Notes: a model not told the origin generated them from the sequence alone. Shown: positions 8,034 to 16,663, counted from the first letter of the stretch. The stretch: 64,000 bases of DNA from Methanothrix thermoacetophila PT (GCF_000014945.1 NC_008553.1:1550001-1614000), one strand, 5' to 3'. A program made the numbers and translations.

Positions 8034-8209
8034 CGTCTCAAAACATCCCGCTGCCATCGAGGGATAAAATCAGCACATGGAACCCGGATGCATGGCAGGA
8101 CACCATCTCACCGCCTTCACGGCTCTCATGCGGCGGCCATCGCTTCCTGGAACCCAAATGCATGGCAGGACACCGTCATACAGCCAGTTGCCGGCTGGTT
8201 TCGAGACGA
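8034..8209. mobile_element. MITE-like element, family A copy 2, interrupted
   Basis: The ends are CCGTCTCAAAA (left) and TTTCGAGACGAC (right). It is 176 bp long, about 70 bp longer than its relatives. That excess equals the period of the duplication at 8078-8177. Confidence 0.55.
8078..8177. repeat. R-S-R repeat locus 7 (70-bp period)
   Basis: A segment of about 30 bp (8078-8107, with ATGCATGGCAGGACACC) recurs at 8148-8177 with three differences, around an insert of about 40 bp. It lies inside the family A element at 8034 and explains that element's extra length. Confidence 0.55.
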
Positions 8210-8232
8210 CTTCATGAATGAGAGCGTTTAGC

Positions 8233-9003
8233 TTATTCTTGATCGCTGCTCGTTTCCGCTGAGCATATCTCTCCGCTCACGAACTCATCGCCGACCCGCC
8301 TGAGCTCACAGACGATCCTTCCGTCCACCAGTCTGAGTATGCGATCAGTCTTCTCCGCCATCTCCATGTCATGCGTCACGAGGATGAACGTCTGGTTGAT
8401 CTTCTTGTTCAGTTCTCTGAGCATCTCATAGATCATCCTTGATGTCTTTGTGTCCAGGTTTCCGGTGAGCTCATCCCCTATGACAATAGATGGCCTGTTC
8501 GCCAGGGCTCTTGCGACCGCAACCCTCTGGTTCTGCCCACCGCTGAGCTGGCTGGGCTTGTGATCGAGCCGGTCTCCAAGGCCGACCTCCTTGAGAAGAG
8601 CCGTAGCACGCTCGCGCGCTTCTTTTCTCTCGACCCCTGCTATGAGCATGGGCATCATCACGTTCTCGACAGCTGTGAACTCGGGGAGGAGATGATGGTA
8701 CTGGAAGACAAAACCCAGCTCTCTGTTTCTCAGCCTCGCCCGCTCATTCGCGCTGATCTTCGTGACATCGATATCTTTCAGCAGTATCGTTCCGTTTGTG
8801 GGGGTATCGAGAAGGCCTATCATGTTCAGGAGCGTCGACTTCCCGGATCCGCTCGGCCCAACTATCGCCAGAAACTCACCCTCTTTTATCGTGAGATTTA
8901 TGTGATCGAGAGCCACCACCTTCACACCATCACTGTATATCTTGGTCAGGTCTCTTATCTCTATGATGGTTCTGTTGCTCTGTCTATCTATAACCGGATC
9001 CAT
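8233..9003 (-). CDS. ABC transporter ATP-binding protein (LolD/MacB type)
   Basis: This 256-residue ATPase is of the type that drives MacB/LolCDE-like export of lipoproteins or peptides across the cytoplasmic membrane. Walker A is GPSGSGKST at residues 49-57. The Q-loop follows (FVFQYHHLLPEF). The signature is LSGGQNQR, and Walker B is IVIGDELTGNLD. The usual sequence at that point is ADEPTGNLD, but the catalytic Asp-Glu pair is intact. The H-loop is LVTHD. A 30-residue tail follows the last core motif. No permease gene is next to it, so its membrane partner must be encoded elsewhere. The exported substrate is unknown. Confidence 0.88.
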   Translation of the reverse strand: MDPVIDRQSNRTIIEIRDLTKIYSDGVKVVALDHINLTIKEGEFLAIVGPSGSGKSTLLNMIGLLDTPTNGTILLKDIDVTKISANERARLRNRELGFVFQYHHLLPEFTAVENVMMPMLIAGVERKEARERATALLKEVGLGDRLDHKPSQLSGGQNQRVAVARALANRPSIVIGDELTGNLDTKTSRMIYEMLRELNKKINQTFILVTHDMEMAEKTDRILRLVDGRIVCELRRVGDEFVSGEICSAETSSDQE

Positions 9004-9257
9004 GGATTATATTCACGCTCCTCGGCTGGATGAGAACTAGCGGACTGCAGGCTTGTATCCAGAATCTCAGGGCATTGACTCTGCAGCTCCAAACAGATTT
9101 CGCGTTTTCTCATGGGAGGCAGCTTCTATCGCGTGAGAAGTCCCACAGAGCTGCATGATGCGAGATGGTTTGGCATGTGCTTCTTCTGTGCTTCTTGTTC
9201 GATTCTGAGCATCCCACATCTCACAAATACCCATGGCATCGGGATGTTTAAATGCTT

Positions 9258-10445
9258 TCATGCCGGCGCATCTCTGGGGTGCCTGATGGTCAGGCTGAGC
9301 TCGAAGGAATTGAACACAACATCTGCGTCCTCCGGGTCCATCCACTCAAGGCCTGTTTTAAGCACCTCCTCTTTTGAGAGCGTCTCATCATATGCGCCCA
9401 CCTTCAGCCCTCTGCTCTTCAGGAGCTTCGCGAGCGCGAGGTTCCTGCTGTGATGGAGCTCCCTCACACCCGGGCGGTATGTTATGCCGTGGATGCATAT
9501 CCTGATATCCACAAGTGGCTTATCGATACGCATACACCCATCCATTATGCGATCCATCCAATAGCGGATCATGCCGTCGTTGAGCTCTCTGGCGGTTCTG
9601 AGCATGACTGCATCTTCAGCTCGCTCTCTTCTCACCATCTCATTTATGAGAAACCACGGGTATACCGGGATGCAGTGCCCGCCGACGCCTGTCGATGGCA
9701 TATGTATGTGACAGTACTCGTGGTTCGCATGCTCCCTTGCCTCGTGGAAATCAATGCCCAGCTCATTTGATATCTTGAAGAGCTCGTTCGCCAGCGCGAT
9801 GTTGACGTCCCTGTAGCAGCCCTCCATGACCTTTATCATCTCCGCAACCCTTGCGGATGATACCAGCCTCAGATTCGGTATGAACCTCCTGTAAACGTCG
9901 TATGCGACAATGCCGCTCCTCTCATCCACCCCCCCAATGACCTTCGGGAACTCTCTGAGCCTGGATATGCTGCATCCTGTCATTATCCTCTCTGGGGAGT
10001 GCGCGAGATAGAACTGTCCGAGTTTGAGTTCGCTACTCTCCTCTATCCATCTGAGCGCGAGGCCTTCTGTCGTTCCGGGAGGCACTGTCGTCTCCAGCAC
10101 CACCAGATCCCCACGCTTCAACACGCTCCCCAGGCTCCTGAAGGCGCTCTCAAGTGTCCTGAAGTCCGGATTGTGGTTCTTGTCTATGAAGAGCGGGACT
10201 ATTACTATGAACACATTGCATGAGACCGCATCTCTGTACTCTGTCGTTGCGACGAGCCCCTTCCCACCATATCTCGATATGAGCTCGTCCAGCCCGACCT
10301 CCTGCGGTATGGGGTTTTTGCCGCTGTTGATTAGATCGCATCTCCTTCTGTCTATATCAACGCCCACGACCTGGATGCCATGGTCTGCGATTACTGCTGC
10401 GAGAGGAAGGCCTGCGTTGCCAAGCCCCACAACAGCTATCTTCAG
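9258..10445 (-). CDS. nucleotide-sugar 6-dehydrogenase (UDP-GlcNAc/ManNAc type)
   Basis: This protein of about 395 residues oxidises the C6 of a UDP-N-acetylhexosamine to the uronic acid with two NAD+ (WbpA/WecC family). The N-terminal Rossmann motif is KIAVVGLGNAGLPLA. The catalytic cysteine lies in GVGGHCIPVYP. The C-terminal UDP-binding domain contains GITYRPGVRELHHS. The first standard start codon in frame is GTG at 10430, which would cut off the first Rossmann strand. No ATG, GTG or TTG exists between it and an upstream stop. The likely start is CTG at 10445, overlapping the TGA of the preceding gene and preceded by GGAGGG. It is the last gene of a four-gene sugar operon. Confidence 0.85.
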   Translation of the reverse strand: MKIAVVGLGNAGLPLAAVIADHGIQVVGVDIDRRRCDLINSGKNPIPQEVGLDELISRYGGKGLVATTEYRDAVSCNVFIVIVPLFIDKNHNPDFRTLESAFRSLGSVLKRGDLVVLETTVPPGTTEGLALRWIEESSELKLGQFYLAHSPERIMTGCSISRLREFPKVIGGVDERSGIVAYDVYRRFIPNLRLVSSARVAEMIKVMEGCYRDVNIALANELFKISNELGIDFHEAREHANHEYCHIHMPSTGVGGHCIPVYPWFLINEMVRRERAEDAVMLRTARELNDGMIRYWMDRIMDGCMRIDKPLVDIRICIHGITYRPGVRELHHSRNLALAKLLKSRGLKVGAYDETLSKEEVLKTGLEWMDPEDADVVFNSFELSLTIRHPRDAPA

Positions 10446-11011
10446 GACGATCCCTCCGTGTTAATGCTTATGAATTCCCCGCAGTCGCACAGGTACTCCT
10501 TCACATCACTATCTCTCACCAGCCTCGTCAGAGGTTTGCCGCACCTGCAGACGTATCCGCGCAGGACAGCAGGGTTCCCGTAGACCAGGCCATACGGCGG
10601 GACGTCTTCTGTGACGACGCTGCCCGCCCCGACCATGGCGTACTCTCCTATGGTGGTGCCGCAGATGATAGTCGCGTTCGCGCCTATACTTGCACCCCTG
10701 CAGACCTTTGTCGGCACGACTCTATCCTCGGACCAGATGAACGCTCTCGGATACAGATCGTTTGTGAAAACCGCTGAGGGACCTATGAAGACGTCATCCT
10801 CGATCTCAACTCCGTGATACACAGAGACGAAGTTCTGGATCTTCACGTTGTCTCCGATCTTGACATCCCTATCTATGTAAACGCCCTTCCCGATGTTGCA
10901 GTTTCTTCCTATCCTCGCGCCCTCCCTGATATGAGCGAAGTGCCATATGCTTGTGCCCTCCCCGATCTCAGCGCTCTCTACGACCGCAGTTGGATGTTTT
11001 CTGTAGCTCAT
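10442..11011 (-). CDS. nucleotide-sugar N-acetyltransferase (left-handed beta-helix)
   Basis: This 189-residue hexapeptide-repeat acyltransferase resembles WbpD, which acetylates the 3-amino group of a UDP-2-acetamido-3-amino uronic acid using acetyl-CoA. The beta-helix repeats (IGEGTSIWHFAHIREGARIG ... VGAGSVVTEDVPPYGLVYGN) fill residues 10-145. The C-terminal 40 residues carry a CRCGKPL...CDCGEF zinc-ribbon-like pair. ATG at 11011 is preceded by GGGAGGT at good spacing and begins at the conserved HPTAVV region. The frame continues upstream to 11053. It lies between the oxidoreductase and dehydrogenase genes of the same operon. Confidence 0.87.
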   Translation of the reverse strand: MSYRKHPTAVVESAEIGEGTSIWHFAHIREGARIGRNCNIGKGVYIDRDVKIGDNVKIQNFVSVYHGVEIEDDVFIGPSAVFTNDLYPRAFIWSEDRVVPTKVCRGASIGANATIICGTTIGEYAMVGAGSVVTEDVPPYGLVYGNPAVLRGYVCRCGKPLTRLVRDSDVKEYLCDCGEFISINTEGSS

Positions 11012-11096
11012 ACCAGACCTCCCGACATCTCGGCCCACCGATGATGTTCGCATAGATGATGTCCGCGATCATCTCGCGGGATACACGCCGCGCGTC

Positions 11097-12011
11097 TCAT
11101 ACCAGACCCCTCGATATCTCGGCGCATACCTTCATGTTTCTGAGCGCCTGCTCCGGAGTTACGGGAAACTCTGATCTGTTCTTGACGGCATCCAGGAACG
11201 CCCGCAGCTCGACCTTAAGTGGTTCCACCTTGCTCACGAGCACCTTCTCGATGATGTTCTCCTGGAGGTACCTCTCTCCCTCTTTGAAGTACTTCTCGGG
11301 CTTCCTGTAGATGTACACCTCCTGGGTCATGAAGTCGCCCTCTGTCGTCACCCCCTCCTCCTCGACGTAGAACGTCCTGAACTTCTTGGATGAGAGACGG
11401 CTCGCTGATAGAGATACAATCGAGGAGTCGAATCGTATCAGGGCTTCGCAGACGTTCCTTGTGCCAGCGCTGCTTATCGTGTAATCCTCCCTCTCCGGGA
11501 AGAGCACGTTGAAGACTATATCGATATCGTGGATCATCAGGTCCTCGACTACCGATGAATCCGTGATCCTCGATGAGCCTGGATTATGCCTTTTAATCTC
11601 AACATATGCGGGCGAGGTGATTATCCTCTTTATCTCCGCCACTATCGGATTGAAGCGCTCGATGTGCCCGACGCCCACTACCAGATCCCTCGAACGAATC
11701 GCGTTCAGAAGCCTCTCCGCCTCATCGAGCGTGAGAGTCATTGGCTTCTCTATGAGACAGTGGACGCCGGCTTCGATCACACACATTGCCACATCGTAAT
11801 GATGCTTCGTAGGGACGCAGATGGATACGGCCTCTGATGCATCGAGGAGCTCATCGATGGTGCGGCATATCGTTGCATACTCCTTCGCTGCCTCTGCATT
11901 CTTTTCCAGGGAATCGTAGACGTAGAGGTTATCCACGCCCTTAAGCTCGGAGTACACACGCACATGGTTGCGCCCCATAGAGCCGACACCTATAACTCCA
12001 ACGTCCATCAC
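11097..12011 (-). CDS. Gfo/Idh/MocA oxidoreductase (nucleotide-sugar 3-dehydrogenase)
   Basis: This 304-residue NAD-dependent oxidoreductase has the Rossmann motif GVIGVGSMGRNHVR at its N-terminus and the family's EKPM motif around residue 90. In this context it most likely oxidises the 3-hydroxyl of a UDP-GlcNAc uronic acid to the 3-keto form, as WbpB does, preparing it for transamination. The start is GTG at 12011 or ATG at 12008, just after the stop of the aminotransferase gene, with GGTGAT upstream. The two genes are therefore translationally coupled. Confidence 0.87.
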   Translation of the reverse strand: MMDVGVIGVGSMGRNHVRVYSELKGVDNLYVYDSLEKNAEAAKEYATICRTIDELLDASEAVSICVPTKHHYDVAMCVIEAGVHCLIEKPMTLTLDEAERLLNAIRSRDLVVGVGHIERFNPIVAEIKRIITSPAYVEIKRHNPGSSRITDSSVVEDLMIHDIDIVFNVLFPEREDYTISSAGTRNVCEALIRFDSSIVSLSASRLSSKKFRTFYVEEEGVTTEGDFMTQEVYIYRKPEKYFKEGERYLQENIIEKVLVSKVEPLKVELRAFLDAVKNRSEFPVTPEQALRNMKVCAEISRGLV

Positions 12012-12012
12012 A

Positions 12013-13104
12013 TCACCCAGCGCTGTTCACCGCGTCCGCGATTCTCTTCAGATCCTCATCGCTGAGCCCTGGATGCACTGGAACGCTTATCACTCTTCTG
12101 GAGATCTCCTCGGCAACGGGACAGATCGATCTGATTCCGAGCTGCCGGTACAGGGGCTGCTCATAAACAGGCATCGGGTAATGTATACCCGTCCCTATAC
12201 CCTTTGACTGGAGATAGCTGGCAAGATCATCGCGGCTCATCGGGAAGTCGTCCTCGACCCTGAGGACGTACTGGTTGTAGACATGCTTGCACCTCGGATC
12301 CCTCCAGGGCGTTGTTATGCCATCTCTGCTTATGTGCGCGCTCAGATACTCCGCATTTTTTATTCTTGCATCAATGAACGCATCCAGCTTTCTGAGCTGC
12401 ACGAGGCCTATCGCGCCCTGGATGTTTGTCATTCTGTAGTTGTATCCGAGCATCACGTGATTGTACTTCCCCCGGTCACCATGGTTCCTAAGAAGTCTGA
12501 GTCTTTCTGCAAGCATATCATCATCTGTTGTTATCATCCCTCCCTCGCCAGTAGTCATGTTCTTCGTCGGGTAGAATGAGAAGCATCCTGTGCCGAAGCT
12601 CCCCGCCCTCTTCCCCTCGTACTCGGCGCCATGCGCCTGGGCACAGTCCTCTATAAGGATGAGGTCATGATCCTCGCAGATCTCGTGAATGGCTTTAACA
12701 TCGAACGGCTGGCCGTAGAGGTGCACTCCCAGGATTGCTTTTGTGTTGCTGTTCACTTTTTCAAGAACATCCTCTGGGTTGAGGTTGAATGTCCGGGGAT
12801 CAACATCTGCAAATACAGGCCGGAGCCCCTGGTACAGAACCGCGTTTGATGTCGCGATGAACGTGAAGGCTGGGCATATCACCTCGTCTCCAGGATCGAG
12901 ACCGAAGGCCTTGAGCGCGAGATCCAGCGCAACGGTGCCACTGCTCACAGCAATCGAGTCTTTCACTCCAACGTACGAGGAGAACTCCTCCTCAAATCGC
13001 CTGACCATCTCCCCCTGAACAAGCATGCCTGACCTGATCACCTGGGATACGACCTCTATCTCCTCATCGCCCAGGAGCGGCCTGGCAATCGGGATGTCAT
13101 CCAT
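12013..13104 (-). CDS. DegT/DnrJ/EryC1/StrS sugar aminotransferase
   Basis: This 363-residue PLP enzyme is in the WbpE group. It should transfer an amino group from glutamate to the 3-keto nucleotide sugar made by the next gene. The internal-aldimine Lys181 lies in FYPTKNMTTGEGG. Asp153 of IEDCAQAHGA binds the pyridine nitrogen. SGTVALDLAL near residue 55 forms the phosphate pocket. The start has GAGGAGAGAG immediately upstream. It heads the operon 13104-9258. Together with WbpA-, WbpB- and WbpD-like enzymes it completes a route to a UDP-2,3-diacetamido uronic acid, a sugar known from N-glycans of methanogens and from bacterial O-antigens. Confidence 0.9.
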   Translation of the reverse strand: MDDIPIARPLLGDEEIEVVSQVIRSGMLVQGEMVRRFEEEFSSYVGVKDSIAVSSGTVALDLALKAFGLDPGDEVICPAFTFIATSNAVLYQGLRPVFADVDPRTFNLNPEDVLEKVNSNTKAILGVHLYGQPFDVKAIHEICEDHDLILIEDCAQAHGAEYEGKRAGSFGTGCFSFYPTKNMTTGEGGMITTDDDMLAERLRLLRNHGDRGKYNHVMLGYNYRMTNIQGAIGLVQLRKLDAFIDARIKNAEYLSAHISRDGITTPWRDPRCKHVYNQYVLRVEDDFPMSRDDLASYLQSKGIGTGIHYPMPVYEQPLYRQLGIRSICPVAEEISRRVISVPVHPGLSDEDLKRIADAVNSAG

Positions 13105-13234
13105 TTCTCTCTCCTCTTGATCATTATTCTGATGTTCACAGGAAGCCTGGAGTATGAATGTGGCTCATGTGATCGCAGCGTTTGGCTATCGAGCTCTGAT
13201 AACCCTAACAGCAATCAACTTCGCCTCTTTCTTC

Positions 13235-13268
13235 AAGCTTACTGATCCGCCAAATCACAGGGATGAGC
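13235..13268 (+). repeat. interspersed repeat family E, copy 2
   Basis: The segment ACTGATCCGCCAAATCACAG matches family E copies at 3765 and 53815. It sits just upstream of the promoter of the MFS gene. Confidence 0.45.
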
Positions 13269-13288
13269 CATCAATGTTTCGCTGAGAT

Positions 13289-13297
13289 GATATATTG
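13289..13297 (+). promoter_or_regulatory. TATA box for the MFS gene
   Basis: The sequence GATATATTG lies about 25 bases before ATG 13320. A transcript starting at the usual archaeal distance would be nearly leaderless. This agrees with the lack of a ribosome binding site. Confidence 0.5.
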
Positions 13298-13319
13298 GTA
13301 TTGTGAAGATCAGCAATTG

Positions 13320-14525
13320 ATGTCAAAAGATCCGCAGGCTGAGGATGGCAGCAGAAATATTCTCTTCTTGGGGCTGGTCAGTCTCTTTAATGACACCAGC
13401 AGTGAGATCATACAGCCGATAATGCCTCTCTTCATAACATCGCTTGGAGGAGGCGCGCTTGCTGTGGGGCTGGTGGGAGGTCTCAGTGAGGGCATTCCGA
13501 GCATTCTGAAGATCCTATCAGGATATGCGGGTGATATAATGGGGAGAAGAAAGCCGTTTGTCCTGGCGGGCTATGGCCTCTCTGCAGCGGCCAAGACGCT
13601 TCTTCCTTTATCGTTAACATGGCAGCATGTTGTCCTGCTTAAGAGCATCGAGCGATGTGGCAAGGGTGTGAGGGCAGCGCCGAAGGATGCGATCATCGCG
13701 GATTCGGCCGAGCCCTCACGCATCGGACGCGGGTTTGGGACCGTCAGGGCTCTCGACACCTTCGGAGCGGTGCTGGGATCCGTTATAGCTTATCTCCTGT
13801 GGAGCGCAGGCCTGAGCTTCAGGGATATTCTGGCGGTAGCGGCTGCACTCTCATTGATGGCATTTGTCCCTCTTTTTTATGTCAGGGATATAAGGAGATC
13901 TCCAGTGGTAGTCCTCAGGCCTGGCATCTCCTCTCTATCGCCACGGCTCAGGTGGTTCATTCTCGTGGCATCCGTATTTTCGCTTGCCAACTTCAGCTAC
14001 ATGTTCTTCATGCTCAGGGCGCAGGAGCTCTTCACAGGGGCTCTCGCAGTTGGAGCTCCTCTTCTGCTTTACATCCTCTTCAACGTGGTCTACTCGGGAA
14101 TGGCCATACCGAGCGGAGCGGTATCCGATCTCATAGGGAGAAGATGGATCCTCGCGATCGGATACGCGCTCTTCTCCTTGGTTGCCCTCGGATTCGTCTT
14201 CGTATCGTCTTCAGAGTGGCTCGTGCTGCTCTTCGTCATGTACGGTCTTGTCTTCGCGGTGGTCGATGGGGGGCAGAGCGCATATGTTTCGGATCTGAGC
14301 TGTGATGAGATAAGATGTACAGCACTGGGCGCATATCATGGAATGGTTGGGATCGCCTCGATAGCTTCTGGCCTGATCGCCGGCACGGTCTGGCAGATAT
14401 ATGGACCGGCGGCGACCTTCCTCCTCAGCGCCCTGCTGGCCGCGGTAGCATCATGTGGCATGATCCTCGGAGGGGTGATTACGGGTGGAGAGAGTCGACA
14501 GCTATCATGCTCAGGTCGAGAGTAA
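13320..14525 (+). CDS. major facilitator superfamily transporter
   Basis: This is an integral membrane transporter of about 401 residues with twelve predicted hydrophobic segments. The loop motif GDIMGRRKPF after segment 2 is the classic MFS signature, and SDLIGRRW repeats it in the second half. The substrate cannot be told from sequence. The frame is open from 13263. ATG 13320 (MSKDPQAEDGS) is favoured because it lies at leaderless distance from a TATA box. It is a stand-alone gene between the sugar operon and an AT-rich gene-free stretch. Confidence 0.85.
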   Translation: MSKDPQAEDGSRNILFLGLVSLFNDTSSEIIQPIMPLFITSLGGGALAVGLVGGLSEGIPSILKILSGYAGDIMGRRKPFVLAGYGLSAAAKTLLPLSLTWQHVVLLKSIERCGKGVRAAPKDAIIADSAEPSRIGRGFGTVRALDTFGAVLGSVIAYLLWSAGLSFRDILAVAAALSLMAFVPLFYVRDIRRSPVVVLRPGISSLSPRLRWFILVASVFSLANFSYMFFMLRAQELFTGALAVGAPLLLYILFNVVYSGMAIPSGAVSDLIGRRWILAIGYALFSLVALGFVFVSSSEWLVLLFVMYGLVFAVVDGGQSAYVSDLSCDEIRCTALGAYHGMVGIASIASGLIAGTVWQIYGPAATFLLSALLAAVASCGMILGGVITGGESRQLSCSGRE

Positions 14526-14599
14526 CGGGTGGGGTTGCAAGCGATTCGCCTTGTGAAACCATCGAATTTGGCTTCTTTATTATTTTATATATTATTACT

Positions 14600-14690
14600 A
14601 AAGTATTACTGAACAATTATTCTGCTGGAATCGAGAGCTATGGCGAGGTATCTCATGAATCTGGAGAGGCTGAGCGCTCCAGATAACGAT
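14600..14690 (+). repeat. interspersed repeat family D, copy 1
   Basis: About 90 bp containing CTGCTGGAATCGAGAGCTATG and GAATCTGGAGAGGC. Related copies lie at 46440-46550 (same strand) and 21880-21970 (opposite strand). Confidence 0.5.
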
Positions 14691-14736
14691 TGACTTCGTG
14701 TTGTGTTACGAAAAATGGCATTGGGTGCAGACTGTT

Positions 14737-14780
14737 TTCATCCACATGGATGATCTCACGTCATGAGCGTTTTTCAGGAG
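14737..14780 (+). repeat. short repeat shared with 16616-16663
   Basis: The segment TTTTCATCCACATGGATGAT and the following TCATGAGCGTTTTTC recur with a few changes at 16616-16663. The CATCCACATGGATG core is a near-palindrome. Confidence 0.45.
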
Positions 14781-14900
14781 AGGCTCGTGTCATACCCTTG
14801 GATAATCAGTATGCTGCAGTTCTGTATGTCTGAATCATGAGGAGCTAAGGCTGCGTGCAGTAGTAATAAATTTGTGTAAAGCCAGCAATTATATTATGGT

Positions 14901-16067
14901 ATGATACGCGATGATCTCGTAATTTTGATCTCGGTGTTGCTCCTGTTTTCAGGCTGCATTCAGCCAGAGGAGCAGCAGGAGGTTGCAGAAAGTGTGGTCT
15001 CGGAGGAGTGGCAACCTGACGGCATTGTGGGTGTGAATGAGTACTCACACTCCCTGAAGCTCTACAGCCCTGCCAGGCAGGGCTACACGGGTGGAGTGAT
15101 GACCATCTCCTGGAAGATCGATGATGAATATCTCTACATGGCCCTCAATGGAAGCACACGCGGATGGCTTGCCATCGGCTTCGAGCCCACTGAGTGGATG
15201 AGAGATGCGGATATGGTGCTGGGGGTTGTTGATGGGAATGCGAGAGTGCTTGACGAATATTCAACGGGCAACTACGGCCCCCACATAGAGGATACATTGC
15301 TCGGAGGCACAGACGACATACTGGAGTACGGCGGAAAGAGCTATGGTACGCACACAGTCGCGGAGTTCAGGAGGAGGCTCGACACAGGAGATCGCTTCGA
15401 CAAGGTGTTGAGGTTGGGGAAGGACGTGTCGATAATCTGGGCGATGTCAGATAACACGGATCCAAGTGTAAAGCACAACATCGCATACGGAGAGGGCTTG
15501 ATCTATCTGGGAATGACACAGAGCTCTGCGGATATTCATGGCTCGCGGGACACATCACGGAATAATATAACACAGAATGTGACACAAAATGATGCCGATT
15601 GGATGCTCTTCATATGGAAGGAGGAGAAGGCAGCCCGTGATCTCTACGAATCGCTTTATGAGCGGACAGGCCTGACGCTCTTCCTGGATCTGGTGAGATC
15701 CGAGCAGAGCCACATGGATCAGATCCGATCTCTCATGGAGCGATACGGAATGGAGACGCCTGACCTGGAGAGAGGCGTTTTCGATAACCAGACGCTGCAG
15801 GGCATCTACAACGATCTCCTCTCGATATCCTCGGATGATGACGCTCTCAGGGCGGCTGCGACCTTTGAGGAGATCAGCATCTCGGATCTGGAGAGAGCGA
15901 TATCTGAAACCAGTAATAAAGAGGCAATCGATGTCTACAGCGGGCTTCTTGCCGGATCGAGGAAGCATCTGCGATCGTATGTGAGGGATCTGGAGGATAG
16001 GGGTATCGAGTATACCCCAGTGTATCTGAGCAGAAGCGAGTTCGATGAGATTGTGAGGGCGGCGTAA
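14901..16067 (+). CDS. DOMON-domain lipoprotein fused to a DUF2202 ferritin-like domain
   Basis: This 388-residue cell-surface protein has a lipoprotein signal ending in LLFSGC (Cys19). Residues 35-210 match the DOMON fold (VMTISWKIDDEYLYMALNGS ... GWLAIGFEP), a beta-sandwich that binds haem or sugars in redox proteins. Residues 230-388 match DUF2202, a four-helix ferritin-like domain. Its candidate metal ligands lie in WKEEKAARDLY, RSEQSHM, FEEIS and SRKHLRSY. The combination suggests an extracellular redox or metal-handling protein. No operon partner is seen. A 71-bp tandem repeat begins right after the stop codon. Confidence 0.8.
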   Translation: MIRDDLVILISVLLLFSGCIQPEEQQEVAESVVSEEWQPDGIVGVNEYSHSLKLYSPARQGYTGGVMTISWKIDDEYLYMALNGSTRGWLAIGFEPTEWMRDADMVLGVVDGNARVLDEYSTGNYGPHIEDTLLGGTDDILEYGGKSYGTHTVAEFRRRLDTGDRFDKVLRLGKDVSIIWAMSDNTDPSVKHNIAYGEGLIYLGMTQSSADIHGSRDTSRNNITQNVTQNDADWMLFIWKEEKAARDLYESLYERTGLTLFLDLVRSEQSHMDQIRSLMERYGMETPDLERGVFDNQTLQGIYNDLLSISSDDDALRAAATFEEISISDLERAISETSNKEAIDVYSGLLAGSRKHLRSYVRDLEDRGIEYTPVYLSRSEFDEIVRAA

Positions 16068-16084
16068 AAGCAGGCCTTCGGTCG

Positions 16085-16470
16085 CATTCTCCGCATTTAT
16101 CCTCTATCATCCCTTATACGAAGAAGAGCGCGAGAGAAGAAAAGATCCTCGAGCTCATTCTCCGCATTTATCCTCTATCATCCCTTATACGAAGAAGAGC
16201 GCGAGAGAAGAAAAGATCCTCGAGCTCATTCTCTGCATTTATCCTCTATCATCCCTTACACGAAGAAGAGCGCGAGAGAAGAAAAGATCCTCGAGCTCAT
16301 TCTCTGCATTTATCCTCTATCATCCCTTACACGAAGAAGAGCGCGAGAGAAGAAAAGATCCTCGAGCTCATTCTCTGCATTTATCCTCTATCATCCCTTA
16401 CACGAAGAAGAGCGCGAGAGAAGAAAAGATCCTCGAGCTCATTCTCCGCATTTATCCTCTATCATCCCCT
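16085..16470. repeat. 71-bp tandem repeat, 5.4 copies (R-S-R locus 8)
   Basis: Five full units of 71 bp start at 16085, 16156, 16227, 16298 and 16369. A partial sixth of about 30 bp starts at 16440. Units differ at only two or three positions. The partial copy covers just the first 30 bp, so it reads as repeat(30)-insert(41) with the same insert five times. 71 is not a multiple of three and no frame stays open. Confidence 0.85.
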
Positions 16471-16615
16471 TGAGTTGGTCGTTTAGTGAAATCATCGATA
16501 TTCGCAACGCCCAGCCCTGCAGATTTGTGGGATTTCTCGTCAGAGCTCGTCTATTGCAACTATATCATTTGGCGGTAGTGTGCTAATTGGTATGAAAATG
16601 GTTCTCACGAAGGTC

Positions 16616-16663
16616 AATTTTCATCCACATGGGTGACCTTGGGTCATGGGTGTTTTTCTGTAA
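16616..16663 (+). repeat. short repeat shared with 14737-14780
   Basis: TTTTCATCCACATGGGTGAC followed by TTGGGTCATGGGTGTTTTTC matches the segment at 14737 with several changes. Confidence 0.45.

Larger units (their letters stand above)
7231..8232. other. 1 kb gene-free stretch with repeats
   Basis: No credible gene is seen. A 104-codon open frame on the minus strand (7273-7587) has no recognised product. The stretch contains the small CRISPR-like array at 7641 and the family A element at 8034 with its internal duplication. Confidence 0.5.

Noticed and set aside
16085-16439. Tandem units considered as a classical CRISPR array
   Set aside because: The whole 71-bp unit is repeated, so the would-be spacers are identical. 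I report it as a tandem repeat that may derive from one repeat-insert unit.
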